From Clostridium_I sp047718555 (lineage in GTDB: Bacteria; Bacillota; Clostridia; Clostridiales; Clostridiaceae): a DNA stretch of 64,000 nucleotides. Within the stretch, counting starts at the first letter, position 1. The number at the start of each line of letters is the position of its first letter. Shown here in pieces: positions 34,054 through 43,466 of this stretch. A program made the translations under genes and the position numbers. The stretch covers positions 17,889 to 81,888 of the forward strand of contig NZ_JBDNRK010000015.1 of assembly GCF_047718555.1 (NCBI RefSeq), written 5' to 3'. The notes below the pieces were generated by a model. The model saw only the letters and a list, made by a program, of their open reading frames with translations. It made no database searches and was not told where the DNA came from.

Positions 34054-35484
34054 TTATCCAGTGTATATAAAAATATATATGTACTTAGTTACTGCAAAAA
34101 TAGCAAAAATAAATAGATACCTTTTCTTCAATAAGAATTCAGATTTTTTCAGCAAACTAATGAATACCATAAAAAACATTATTGCAAGAACGAAAAATGT
34201 TCTAGCTCCAGATGCGTATATAGTTGCTGAAATAAACATTATAATAGCTGAACATATACCTGCTACATAAATTAAAGCTACATAAAGTCCTTTAATTTCG
34301 AAATCATAAATCTGCCATATAAAATATGGGACTGTAGCTATTATTACAGGCCATATAATAAATTTTACTGTAGAAATTTTTTTTATAGCAAAAGGATCTG
34401 GTATATTAAAATTAAAAAATACTATATTCAAATGATTCCATATATAATGATATTCCTGTGGAAATGTTATTTTCTGTACAATTTTACTTGGTAATACTAT
34501 ATCCAATGAGAAGATAATTGCGCTAAAAATAAGTATGCATCCCATTATTGGTATTATTATAGATAAATTATTTTTTAATCCTCTATTTTTTTTATATAAT
34601 AATATACCCAAAACTAAAAGCACTAGAAAAAGTATTACTTTACTGTCATTTAATAATGTTTGTAACAACCACCGCACTCCATTAAACATAATTTCCCATT
34701 TACTATATAAAGAATAATTTGGAAGCCAATTAATAGTCTCTTGCTGATTTCTAACTAAATTTCCAGGTGCAATAAGAAGTATTATAGACCCTAGTATGAC
34801 TACAATATTCTCTATTATTAGATATTTATAATTTTTTTTATCTCTAATGTAAATATGAAGGTTTATTATTGTAATGAAAACTACAAGTACAAGCGCTATT
34901 TGTTCTTCACCCATAGACGCAAAAACTGCACAAAAAATATATAACATACTGAATTTTTTATTATAATTTTTGTTTAATGCATCTATAAAGGGAATAACAG
35001 CTACTAAAGCAGCTAACATAGGCCAAAGATAAACAATGGAACCAGTAATCCACATTATTGAATCCAAAATTACAGATTTGCTTATTAATAACCAACCTAT
35101 ACATATGTACCAATTCAATATATAATTATTTTTATCGCTTTTTTTAACTGTAATAATTCTACTAATACTATATGCCATAAGAGTTATAAATAATGGATTA
35201 ATAAATTTCCATACAACTCCTCCATCTCTAAAAATAAAATATAATACTAATTCTGCACTCATCCTTCCAGTCCAATTCATATATCTCAGCTGTAAATAAT
35301 CTAGTAAGGAGTAACTTCTAGTTGCATGCTGAAACCAAAAATCATCACCTGGCTGCATATTATGCAATATATGCACATAAAGCATAGTTATAAAAAGTAT
35401 AAAAAAAGGTAATTTTTCAGATGTTAAAAGATTTAATATTATATTTTTTCCCGATGCATTTTTTTTATCTATATGATAGTTCAT
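34054..35484 (-). CDS. Polytopic membrane protein, GT-C-like (DUF6056-type)
   Basis: 476 residues with about 11 membrane helices. An acidic motif NMQPGDDFWFQHATRS sits in the first outer loop and YMNWTGRMSAELVLYF follows. A DD pair in the first extracytoplasmic loop is typical of GT-C transferases that use polyprenyl-phosphate sugars. I recognise the family only as a domain of unknown function often found near GtrB-type genes. Substrate unknown. Confidence 0.7.
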   Translation of the reverse strand: MNYHIDKKNASGKNIILNLLTSEKLPFFILFITMLYVHILHNMQPGDDFWFQHATRSYSLLDYLQLRYMNWTGRMSAELVLYFIFRDGGVVWKFINPLFITLMAYSISRIITVKKSDKNNYILNWYICIGWLLISKSVILDSIMWITGSIVYLWPMLAALVAVIPFIDALNKNYNKKFSMLYIFCAVFASMGEEQIALVLVVFITIINLHIYIRDKKNYKYLIIENIVVILGSIILLIAPGNLVRNQQETINWLPNYSLYSKWEIMFNGVRWLLQTLLNDSKVILFLVLLVLGILLYKKNRGLKNNLSIIIPIMGCILIFSAIIFSLDIVLPSKIVQKITFPQEYHYIWNHLNIVFFNFNIPDPFAIKKISTVKFIIWPVIIATVPYFIWQIYDFEIKGLYVALIYVAGICSAIIMFISATIYASGARTFFVLAIMFFMVFISLLKKSEFLLKKRYLFIFAIFAVTKYIYIFIYTG

Positions 35485-35624
35485 TATTAATCCCCCATAT
35501 TATTGCTAAATATTTTCAATAGATGTTGCAATAGATTATATTCATCACAAAATATCTATTTCCTCCCAATAGCTTTTATCTAACTTCTATTTATAAATGA
35601 ATAATTTTAATTGCAAGTTATATA

Positions 35625-36176
35625 TTATAAAGTTAGCTCTTTATTTGTCCAAATGAAATAATTAATTTTATTAACTTGTAATTGTATTCCAATTTTATAA
35701 GATTGATTTCTTTTTAAATCATCAATCTTAAATTCAGAATCTATTCCTGAATTATCATAAACATTTTTATTTTTTGTTACACCGAGTCCGCTTGGAGTTA
35801 CACATGTCAAATGAGTATTGGCATCTGTAGATTCAGCGTTAAACAATTTTGTTATATCTGTTCTCTTTATTATTCTTGTCCTTACTTTATATAAATCTCC
35901 ATCTTCACCCTTTAAAATTAAGGTAGGCATAATATTATAAGAATTCACACCATTTATAACTGCCCATCCCGTTATATTACCTAAGCCATTTGAAAGGCTT
36001 ATTGAATCAATATTATATAATATCTCTTTTTTACCCTCTACAATTCTAGTATCTTTGTCTAACTTTGTAATTTTTAATTGTTTCTTTTTATCTGAATTAT
36101 ATCCTATTAAAAGTGTACACATTAAAAATACAGTAAGTGTAACAATTAAAATCAATTTTTTATTTAACCCCTTCAA
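35625..36176 (-). CDS. Membrane-anchored extracytoplasmic protein, unknown function
   Basis: 183 residues. A basic start and one hydrophobic helix (KLILIVTLTVFLMCTLLIGY), without a lipobox, anchor a beta-rich outer domain. ITGWAVINGVNSYNI recalls the GWSLD-containing Ig-like repeats of the wall hydrolases in this window. TTG start after GGAGGA. Probably an accessory of the neighbouring membrane transferases. Confidence 0.65.
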   Translation of the reverse strand: MKGLNKKLILIVTLTVFLMCTLLIGYNSDKKKQLKITKLDKDTRIVEGKKEILYNIDSISLSNGLGNITGWAVINGVNSYNIMPTLILKGEDGDLYKVRTRIIKRTDITKLFNAESTDANTHLTCVTPSGLGVTKNKNVYDNSGIDSEFKIDDLKRNQSYKIGIQLQVNKINYFIWTNKELTL

Positions 36177-36466
36177 TTTCTTCTTCCTCCATTTTTGAAT
36201 AATTATCTTTTCATATATTTCTCATTTTAGTTCCTTTATTGATTTAAAACTTTATGTTAATTAATACATTTTAAATAGTCGTTTAATTAATAAGAATATT
36301 TATAGAAAATTTGTGGATATTCAACCTATAAACTATATATTAGAGATTACAATCTATAAAACTCTAATTTTACACAATAAAATATTTAAAGTATAATAAA
36401 ATTATAATCTATGTATTTAGTATTCTCAATATTATACTACTATATAGACATGGAAAGGAGAAAAAC

Positions 36467-37456
36467 ATGGAAAATAAGACATTGTATTTAGTAATTCCCT
36501 GTTATAATGAAGAGAGTGTATTAAGAGAAACTGCCAAACAATTAAACGAAAAGATGAAAACAATGATTCTTAAAAATTATATTTCCAAAAATAGTAAAAT
36601 AATGTTTGTAAATGATGGTTCAAAAGACAGTACATGGAATATAATTGAAGATTTAAATAGAAATGACCCTATATTTATAGGCTTAAAATTATCAAGGAAT
36701 AAAGGTCATCAGAATGCTCTTCTGGCAGGTTTAATGGATTCCAAAAATTGTGCAGACATGGTTATATCCTTAGATGCAGATCTACAAGATGATATAAATG
36801 TAATAGACAGCTTTGTAGAAGAATACTATGCTGGAAGTGACATAGTTTATGGTGTGCGCTCTAAGAGAGAAAAGGATACTTTTTTTAAACGATTTACGGC
36901 AGAATCATTTTACAAATTTATGAAAGCTTTAGGGGTAGATATTGTTTTTAATCATGCTGACTATAGATTAATGAGCAAACGAGCATTGGAAGCACTGGAA
37001 CAATTTAAAGAAGTTAATCTTTTTTTAAGAGGCATTATTCCTCTTATAGGATTTAAATCTTCTATTGTAGTATATGAAAGAAATGAAAGATTTGCAGGAG
37101 AATCAAAATACCCATTAAAAAAAATGTTGAATTTTGCTTTTGAAGGAATCACATCCTTCAGTGTTAAACCAATTAGAATAATTACAACTATAGGTGGCAT
37201 AATTTTTATTATCAGCACCTTATTTTTCATATACTCATTAATAATGAAATTTCTAGGGAAAACTGTTGTTGGTTGGACTAGTATTGTCTGTTCCATTTGG
37301 ATGATTGGAGGAATACAGCTGCTATGTTTAGGGGTTATTGGTGAATACATAGGAAAAATTTATAATGAAGTTAAAGCTAGACCTAAATACATAATTGAAA
37401 AAAGGTTGTCTGATAATATAAGTTCTAACAATGAAAAACAAAAGTCTACCATTTAA
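36467..37456 (+). CDS. Undecaprenyl-phosphate glycosyltransferase, CsbB/GtrB-like GT2
   Basis: 329 residues. A GT2 domain with LVIPCYNEESVLRETA, FVNDGSKDSTW, SRNKGHQNALLAG and the DxD site SLDADLQDD is followed by two C-terminal helices (IITTIGGIIFIISTLFFIYS and the IWMIGGIQLLCLGVIGEYIG segment) and the ending GKIYNEVKARPKYI. Such enzymes load a sugar onto undecaprenyl phosphate. In Bacillus and Listeria the partner is a YfhO-type GT-C; a YfhO-like gene follows on the same strand at 39312. AAGGAG site; it ends at a perfect terminator. Confidence 0.92.
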   Translation: MENKTLYLVIPCYNEESVLRETAKQLNEKMKTMILKNYISKNSKIMFVNDGSKDSTWNIIEDLNRNDPIFIGLKLSRNKGHQNALLAGLMDSKNCADMVISLDADLQDDINVIDSFVEEYYAGSDIVYGVRSKREKDTFFKRFTAESFYKFMKALGVDIVFNHADYRLMSKRALEALEQFKEVNLFLRGIIPLIGFKSSIVVYERNERFAGESKYPLKKMLNFAFEGITSFSVKPIRIITTIGGIIFIISTLFFIYSLIMKFLGKTVVGWTSIVCSIWMIGGIQLLCLGVIGEYIGKIYNEVKARPKYIIEKRLSDNISSNNEKQKSTI

Positions 37457-37477
37457 ATATAAAGTTTAATATTATAA

Positions 37478-37514
37478 AAATATCCCAGTGGTAGTATTCT
37501 ACACTGGGATATTT
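37478..37514. terminator. Bidirectional terminator between the convergent GT2 and hydrolase genes
   Basis: AAATATCCCAGTG pairs perfectly with CACTGGGATATTT across 11 bases; A/T tracts on both sides. Confidence 0.85.
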
Positions 37515-37550
37515 ACGAATCATTTTTTTAATTAATATACAATTAAATTC

Positions 37551-39008
37551 TTAATTAAAAAAGCTAAAATTGTATGCGTCTATTCCTGGAGCATCAATCA
37601 TACTGCGAATATGAATAGTATCATCTTGATTATCAGCAACATATGCTTTTGTATGATCGTTAGGATCTACCCAACCCATAAATACATAAGTATGACTTGG
37701 ATATCCTGTGGAATCAGGGACGGTAAAGACAATATTACCTGGATATAATTGATTAACATCAGAGGTTCTTGTCCATCCTAATGAAGTTATATAAGGAACA
37801 TAATGCTTAGTATTTTCCATCCATATTGGTATATTTATACCAATTGATCTCAACGCTGTGCTTGAAAAATAAACACAATTATTGTGTTGATCTCCATCAT
37901 GAAGATTTACTGCTTTAATCTCAGTCTGCTGCACATTATTTCCCGTAGATAGAAAAGATACAAGTTTAGCTGCAGCTTCTGTATCATTAGGTACTTTATA
38001 GATAACTACATCTTGGGATGTAACAGAATTATCATTACCTATACCTTTCACAGTTATAATATGTTCACCATAAGATAGAGAAGATATATTCAAAGTGTAT
38101 TTATATCCGCTTTGAGCTCCTCCCAGGTATCCAGGATATATATTATTTACATCAGGTCTTGATATTCCCAATTGTGCATCTCCATAGTTCTGATTATCAA
38201 CATATATCTGAACCTTTTGTACACCAAATGCATTTAATGACCATCCATTTACATCAACTAAATAATTCTGCGCTTTTATACCAGAATTATTTTTGGGAGT
38301 GTCAATACATACTTTACTTATCAAAGGATCTTGGTCATTTTTCAATACATATATTTGCGTAGTGTTTGTGGCCTCTGCCCCATTTACCCCTACACTTGTA
38401 ACTTTTATAGTATGAACTCCTGGAGCTAAAGATGAAATATCTAAATTACAATTAAATCCACTGGAATTCTCGTTTGCGTATCCTGAAAATTTCTTAGCAA
38501 CATCAGGTCTTGATTGTCCTATCGTGGCATCTTTAACAGTTCCATTGTCCAAAGCTACTTGAACCTGTTTTACTCCATATAAATCAAGTGACCAACCACC
38601 TACATTTAGTTGTCCAACATTAGTTTGTACATATTGCGGAGTATCTATAGTAACAATTCCCGGCATAGTTTTCTCAGAGACCTTTTTCACATTGACACTC
38701 TGTGCTGTTACAGTACCGTCATTTCCTGTACTAACTNNNNNNNNNNNNNNNNNNNNNNNNNNNNNNNNNNNNNNNNNNNNNNNNNNNNNNNNNNNNNNNN
38801 NNNNNNNNNNNNNNNNNNNNNNNNNNNNNNNNNNNNTGCTATTACCTGATACTTTATCACCATTTCTTGGAGTGTCCACATCTAAAATTCCTGGTAATTT
38901 GTTACCTCCATCTGCCATTACCCTTTGATTTACAGATATAATTGTACTAAAGATAAGAATGAGAAAAAATACAATAATAGTTTTGATACTAATTTGTCGT
39001 ATTTTCAT
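37551..39008 (-). CDS. Secreted Ig-like-repeat protein with C-terminal CHAP/NlpC-like hydrolase domain (contains assembly gap)
   Basis: As assembled, 485 codons including 34 undefined ones. A signal peptide (about 1-32) is followed by Ig-like repeats of ~95 residues; two full ones are visible (MPGIVTIDTP...NVGGWSLDLYG and SKVCIDTPKNN...VNGWSLNAFG), and another is cut by the N run. The last ~130 residues look like a cysteine peptidase/amidase: Cys in DGDQHNNCVYFSS, His in YPSHTYVFMGW, Asn/Asp in VADNQDDT. Likely a peptidoglycan hydrolase or amidase at the wall. It reads opposite to the CsbB-like and YfhO-like genes flanking it. Confidence 0.82.
   Translation of the reverse strand: MKIRQISIKTIIVFFLILIFSTIISVNQRVMADGGNKLPGILDVDTPRNGDKVSGNSXXXXXXXXXXXXXXXXXXXXXXXXXXXXXXXXXXVSTGNDGTVTAQSVNVKKVSEKTMPGIVTIDTPQYVQTNVGQLNVGGWSLDLYGVKQVQVALDNGTVKDATIGQSRPDVAKKFSGYANENSSGFNCNLDISSLAPGVHTIKVTSVGVNGAEATNTTQIYVLKNDQDPLISKVCIDTPKNNSGIKAQNYLVDVNGWSLNAFGVQKVQIYVDNQNYGDAQLGISRPDVNNIYPGYLGGAQSGYKYTLNISSLSYGEHIITVKGIGNDNSVTSQDVVIYKVPNDTEAAAKLVSFLSTGNNVQQTEIKAVNLHDGDQHNNCVYFSSTALRSIGINIPIWMENTKHYVPYITSLGWTRTSDVNQLYPGNIVFTVPDSTGYPSHTYVFMGWVDPNDHTKAYVADNQDDTIHIRSMIDAPGIDAYNFSFFN
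38737..38836. other. Assembly gap (100 N)
   Basis: Exactly 100 undefined bases, the usual placeholder length, so the true size is unknown. It lies in the first Ig-like repeat of the hydrolase gene. The assembly probably broke because the repeat DNA is near-identical to other copies. Repeat number and reading frame across it are unverified. Confidence 0.95.
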
Positions 39009-39311
39009 TCTTTCACCTTCTTTCTATATAAATTTTATATACTGTAAATAATATAATTCAATTAATTACAACATATATCTTATATATTCGTCTAATTTCT
39101 TTAAATATTTATATAAATGTTATAATTTTTAACAATTTATTTTATTATAAATTATTAAAAATTTACGAGTTGTACTGTATCAAAGCTATATTTAACAAAT
39201 AATTCTAATACATAATTTACATAATAAAATATTTAAAGTATAATTAATAATGTTATTTTAAAACTATGATATATAGTTAAAAAAATTTTTTCAGAAAGAG
39301 AGATTCTGTAA
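39009..39311. other. Divergent promoter region between hydrolase and YfhO-like genes
   Basis: 303 very AT-rich bases with no ORF and no strong hairpin. It must carry both promoters. GAAAGAGAG before 39312 and GAAAGAAGGTGAAAG before 39008 are the ribosome-binding sites. Confidence 0.5.
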
Positions 39312-41648
39312 ATGACAATTAGAATTAAAAAAAATGAATATTTAAAAGTATTTTTATTAGCTGCACTTACAGCTTCAATTATTATCGTACCTTATATTAT
39401 CTCTGGAAGAGGAATTTTAAATATAGTTGACGACTGGAATCTTCAACAGATACCATTTAATATGCAATCTAACTCTTCAATAAAAAGTGGAAATGTATTT
39501 TGGAGCTGGAATACTGACTTAGGAAGCAGTTTCATTGGCTCTTATGGTTTCTACACACTTGGTAGTATATTTTTTTGGTTTTCTTTTCTATTTCCAGCTG
39601 ATTTCTTCCCCTATTTAATAGGCCCCTTATTAGTCTTAAAATACGCAATAGCGGCCGTAACTGCTTTCGCCTTCATTAAAAGATTTGTAAAAAACAATAA
39701 ATATGCAGTAATAGGTGGATTATTGTATGCTTTTTCAGGTTTTCAAATAACAAATATGATGTATAATCATTTTCATGATGTAGTTGCATTGTTCCCATTA
39801 TTGCTTATTTCTCTGGAAGAGCTCATAGAAAATAATCGCAAAGGATTTTTTGCTTTAATGGTAGCACTAAATTCATTTACTAATTATTTTTTCTTTTTTG
39901 GTGAAGTTGTATTTTTACTTATATACTTTGTAACAAGGCTGTATTGTAAAAATTATAGAAAAAACTTATCTACAAAAAAATTTTTTTCTATAATTTTTGA
40001 AGGAATTATAGGCGTAGGTATAAGTGCTATTTTATTAATACCATCTATATATTTTATATTAAATAATCCTAAATCTAAAGGTCACTTAACTGGATTATCT
40101 ATGCTAGTTCATTCAACCTACAACTATTTAAATATATTCCGCGCTTTTTTGATGCCAGCAGAAATAAGTTCTTCAAGATCCATGTTCTCTGCTGCAGATA
40201 TTAATTCTACAGAAGCTTTTATACCAATATTCGGTGTTATATTAGTACTTACATATATTATACATAGGAAAAAAAGTTGGATATCTTTATCAATAATAGT
40301 TTCATTAATATTTATGCTTATTCCAGTTCTCAATAGTTCTTTTACTGGATTTAGCCCATTATATTATTCTAGATGGTTTTATATGCCTATACTCTTAATT
40401 GCTTTAGCCTCTTCAAAAATATTAGAGGAAAAAAATATAAAATATATGTATGGAATAATTGGATATATATCCCTATGGATAATATTTATATTGATCTTGA
40501 CATATGAACATAAAAAAGGTATGCAAATAATTTATAATAAGAATTATTTTATATTTTATATTTCTCTAGCTATTATAGGATTTATTATTACAATTTTGTT
40601 AATAAATATAAAAAACTCTAAATATTTTATTTCAATCTCCACTTTAAGTATAATGTTGTTTTCTATAGCTACGGGTTTATTTTATATCCATGGTGACCAT
40701 AATTTCTATCCAAAATCAGCAGAATTTAATAATATTTATACAAAATCTGGTGATTATATAAAATTACCACAAGATGATAACTATAGATTAGACACCTTAG
40801 CTTCCTATAGGAATTCTAATCTACTTTGGAATAAACCATCTATCGATTCATTTAGTACAACTATAAGCGGTTCTCTTTTTAGTTTTTATGGATCTATTAA
40901 TTTTCCAAGAGCAGTAGAAACGCAGATTCCCTATTCTTATTATGGATTAAGACCATTTTTATCGGTAAAATATGTAATAGCGCTCAAAGATTATCCTAAT
41001 TTAAAAGGCTTAAGAAACTTTGGTGAAATCACACTTCCAGATTTAAAATTTTATTCTGAGGAAGGGGATTACATAATTTATGAGAGTAAAGATTTTATTC
41101 CAATGGGTTACACTTTTGACAAATATGTATCTAGTGATGATTATGCTAAAACAGATCCAAATAAAAGAGATTTAGCTTTATTAAAAGCTATTGTATTAAA
41201 TAATGAACAAATAAGTAAATATTCAAATGACTTAACTAGAATTCCACTTAATGAACTAAATAATTTTACGGAGAAACAATACAAAATAGATGTTTCAGAT
41301 AGAAAAAAAGAAACAAGCTATTATTTTAAAAGATATAATAATGGTTTTATTTCAAAAATAAATTTAAATAAAAAAAATTTAGTTTTTTTCAGTGTACCTT
41401 ATGACAAAGGGTGGTCAGCTTTTTTAAATGGTAAGAAAGTACCAATAGAAGAAGTTGATAATGGATTCATGGCCGTTCAAGGAAATACAGGTGATAACCA
41501 AATAGAATTTACTTTTACACCTCAAGGCTTAGAATTAGGAATAAAAGTAACTAAAATATCAATTGCTTTGTTAATAATTTATTTTATACTAAATAAATTA
41601 CTAGAATACAAATTAAAATATAATAAAAATAAATCTTCATTAAAATGA
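39312..41648 (+). CDS. YfhO-like membrane glycosyltransferase (GT-C)
   Basis: 778 residues with about 12 membrane helices, then an extracellular domain (~470-745) and one final helix. YfhO-family blocks are visible: IVDDWNLQQIPF (acidic pair in the first outer loop), YAFSGFQITNMMYNHFHDV, SPLYYSRWFYMP, and the ending VFFSVPYDKGWSAFLNGKKV. In B. subtilis and Listeria, YfhO-type proteins transfer the sugar from the CsbB product onto lipoteichoic acid. Here it probably works with the GT2 at 36467. The acceptor is inferred. Confidence 0.9.
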   Translation: MTIRIKKNEYLKVFLLAALTASIIIVPYIISGRGILNIVDDWNLQQIPFNMQSNSSIKSGNVFWSWNTDLGSSFIGSYGFYTLGSIFFWFSFLFPADFFPYLIGPLLVLKYAIAAVTAFAFIKRFVKNNKYAVIGGLLYAFSGFQITNMMYNHFHDVVALFPLLLISLEELIENNRKGFFALMVALNSFTNYFFFFGEVVFLLIYFVTRLYCKNYRKNLSTKKFFSIIFEGIIGVGISAILLIPSIYFILNNPKSKGHLTGLSMLVHSTYNYLNIFRAFLMPAEISSSRSMFSAADINSTEAFIPIFGVILVLTYIIHRKKSWISLSIIVSLIFMLIPVLNSSFTGFSPLYYSRWFYMPILLIALASSKILEEKNIKYMYGIIGYISLWIIFILILTYEHKKGMQIIYNKNYFIFYISLAIIGFIITILLINIKNSKYFISISTLSIMLFSIATGLFYIHGDHNFYPKSAEFNNIYTKSGDYIKLPQDDNYRLDTLASYRNSNLLWNKPSIDSFSTTISGSLFSFYGSINFPRAVETQIPYSYYGLRPFLSVKYVIALKDYPNLKGLRNFGEITLPDLKFYSEEGDYIIYESKDFIPMGYTFDKYVSSDDYAKTDPNKRDLALLKAIVLNNEQISKYSNDLTRIPLNELNNFTEKQYKIDVSDRKKETSYYFKRYNNGFISKINLNKKNLVFFSVPYDKGWSAFLNGKKVPIEEVDNGFMAVQGNTGDNQIEFTFTPQGLELGIKVTKISIALLIIYFILNKLLEYKLKYNKNKSSLK

Positions 41649-41660
41649 TGTACTTTAAAT

Positions 41661-41815
41661 AATAGCAAAGGAGCTGTCTCACAATGAATATATACATTAC
41701 GAGACAGCTCCTTTGCTATTCTACCATTAAAAATAATTATTAAAATCTGCTTTTTAATAATTAAATAAGACCATTCTCAAATTTCTTGAATATTTATTTC
41801 TTTTAGCTCAAGCAC
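41661..41815 (+). repeat. MITE-like dispersed repeat, copy C; hairpin acts as terminator
   Basis: A 20-pair perfect stem (AATAGCAAAGGAGCTGTCTC at 41661-41680 and complement to 41720) carries the family core. About 90 bases after it are homologous to copy B (GCTATTCTACCATTAA..., GACCATTCTCAAATTT, TATTTATTTCTTTT). It starts 13 bases past the YfhO-like stop and fills the spacer to the convergent small transporter gene, so the hairpin can end both transcripts. Confidence 0.75.
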
Positions 41816-41822
41816 TAATCAT

Positions 41823-42161
41823 TTAAGAAATTGCAACCAGTGCAACTCCAATAAATATAGCCACTATTCCTGCTAATTTAAATAAAGTTATTTTTTCTTT
41901 TAAAATTATACGAGAAATAATCATTGACCAAATATATGTAATAGCTGTCATTGGCAAAACTACAGATAAGGGCATATATTTTAAAACTATAATATTTAAG
42001 ATAGAACTAGCCACATATATGAAACCACCAATATATAAAAATTTACTTTTTATTATAGACATTATTGTAGAACCTGATGTAGATTTTTTGAAAAAAAATC
42101 CTCCAAAAGATCCAAGTAAAGTCATTATAATAATTGTCATTACTAATAAAAATTTATTCAT
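41823..42161 (-). CDS. Small four-helix transporter subunit (EamA/SMR-like), probable lipid-sugar flippase subunit
   Basis: 112 residues, four hydrophobic helices, SMR-size. The last two (SVVLPMTAITYIWSMIISRI, KLAGIVAIFIGVALVAI) carry DMT-superfamily features. It pairs with the preceding gene like ArnE/ArnF, which flip undecaprenyl-phosphate-linked sugars. ATG 42161 lies after AGGTG and overlaps the neighbour's end by 8 bases. Alternative: a drug or metabolite exporter. Confidence 0.75.
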   Translation of the reverse strand: MNKFLLVMTIIIMTLLGSFGGFFFKKSTSGSTIMSIIKSKFLYIGGFIYVASSILNIIVLKYMPLSVVLPMTAITYIWSMIISRIILKEKITLFKLAGIVAIFIGVALVAIS

Positions 42162-42501
42162 CACCAACACCTACTAAAGCAACTCCTAACATAATTAATA
42201 GGAGACCCATTATTTTTTCAAAGCTTATTAACTCATTTAAAAAATAATAACCTATTAAGACAATAAAAATATAACTCATACTCATCATTGGATGCAATAC
42301 TGAAAAACTTCCATATCTAAATGCTATAATCATTCCTACTGCCCCTATAGCATAAAATATAAATCCAAGTAATATAAATATTATATTATGCATACCTGAT
42401 ATTTTCCAAAAATATTGTCCACTAGAACTAAACAAGGAAGCTAAAAACATTAAAATTATACCTGTTTTATTTTTTTTTAAAGATAAGATTATGTCATTCA
42501 T
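42154..42501 (-). CDS. Small four-helix transporter subunit (EamA/SMR-like), partner of the next gene
   Basis: 115 residues, four helices (TGIILMFLASLFSSSGQYFW; FILLGFIFYAIGAVGMIIAF; FSVLHPMMSMSYIFIVLIGY; GLLLIMLGVALVGVG). It matches half of an EamA protein, so the pair together would form one EamA-size transporter. ATG 42501 overlaps the upstream GT2 gene by 8 bases; together they form a coupled GT2-SMR-SMR cassette. A longer in-frame start at 42537 would lie wholly inside the GT2 gene. Confidence 0.75.
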   Translation of the reverse strand: MNDIILSLKKNKTGIILMFLASLFSSSGQYFWKISGMHNIIFILLGFIFYAIGAVGMIIAFRYGSFSVLHPMMSMSYIFIVLIGYYFLNELISFEKIMGLLLIMLGVALVGVGDE

Positions 42502-43438
42502 TTTTATCATCAACCTTATTTTCAATTTTAAATTCATTTAAAAATAATTCATATTGTTGTTTATTTTGTTTAACAAGTGTATCTAAAATAAATCCACTTG
42601 TTAAAAGTAATATAGAAATTAATATTAATCCTGATGCCAATACCGCTGACGGTAATTTTGTAATAAAACTAGTTCTTATAAATTCAGTAATTACAGGAAT
42701 GCCCACTAGTAAACCAATAACAAATAAAAACAAAGCTAATATACCAAAAAACGGTAACGGCTTATAATCTTTAAAAAGCGATAAAATAGTTTTTAGCACT
42801 TTTATACCATCTTTATAAGTATTTAATTTAGAATTACTTCCCTCTGGCCTATCTCTATAATCAATAGGTATTTCTTTTAAACGGAACTTTTTGTCTAAAG
42901 CATGTATACTCATTTCTGTCTCTATCTCAAAGCCTTCACTTAAAATGGGCATGGTTTTAACAAAAAATTTATTGAATGCTCTATATCCTGTCATAATATC
43001 ATTTATATCATTTTTGAAGAGTTTACCAATTAAATTTTTAACTAAGCTATTACCAAAATTATGAAATAATCTCTTGTTTTCAGAAGTATAAGTTCCATTT
43101 GATAATCTGTCCCCTATAGTCATATCTGCCTCGCCATCTATTATTGGCTGCAATAGTTTTATTGCAAATTCAGCTGGATATGTATCATCTCCATCAACCA
43201 TTATGTAATAATCTGCATTTATATCTCTAAACATACTTCTTACAACATTTCCTTTGCCTTGCCTTATTTCTTTTACAACTTTGGCCCCACATTTAAAAGC
43301 TATCTCAGCAGTTTTATCTCTAGAATTATTATCGTACACATAGACATCAGCTTGCGGTAAAAATTTTTTAAAATCCTCAACTACTTTACTAATTGTTAAT
43401 TCCTCATTATAGCAAGGAATTAAAACTGCTATTTTCAT
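42494..43438 (-). CDS. Polyprenyl-phosphate glycosyltransferase, GT2 with C-terminal helices
   Basis: 314 residues: AVLIPCYNEELTISKVVEDF, VYDNNSRDKTAEIA, metal site MVDGDDTYPAE, DIMTGYRAFNKFF, IDYRDRPEGSNSKLNTYKDG, then two membrane helices (PFFGILALFLFVIGLLVGI, AVLASGLILISILLLTSGFI). It belongs to the dolichol-phosphate-mannose-synthase-like enzymes that charge the lipid carrier. The two SMR-like genes overlapping its end are the likely flippase for its product. GGAGG site. Confidence 0.9.
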   Translation of the reverse strand: MKIAVLIPCYNEELTISKVVEDFKKFLPQADVYVYDNNSRDKTAEIAFKCGAKVVKEIRQGKGNVVRSMFRDINADYYIMVDGDDTYPAEFAIKLLQPIIDGEADMTIGDRLSNGTYTSENKRLFHNFGNSLVKNLIGKLFKNDINDIMTGYRAFNKFFVKTMPILSEGFEIETEMSIHALDKKFRLKEIPIDYRDRPEGSNSKLNTYKDGIKVLKTILSLFKDYKPLPFFGILALFLFVIGLLVGIPVITEFIRTSFITKLPSAVLASGLILISILLLTSGFILDTLVKQNKQQYELFLNEFKIENKVDDKNE

Positions 43439-43466
43439 AATTTTTTAACCTCCAAGTTATATGGAA

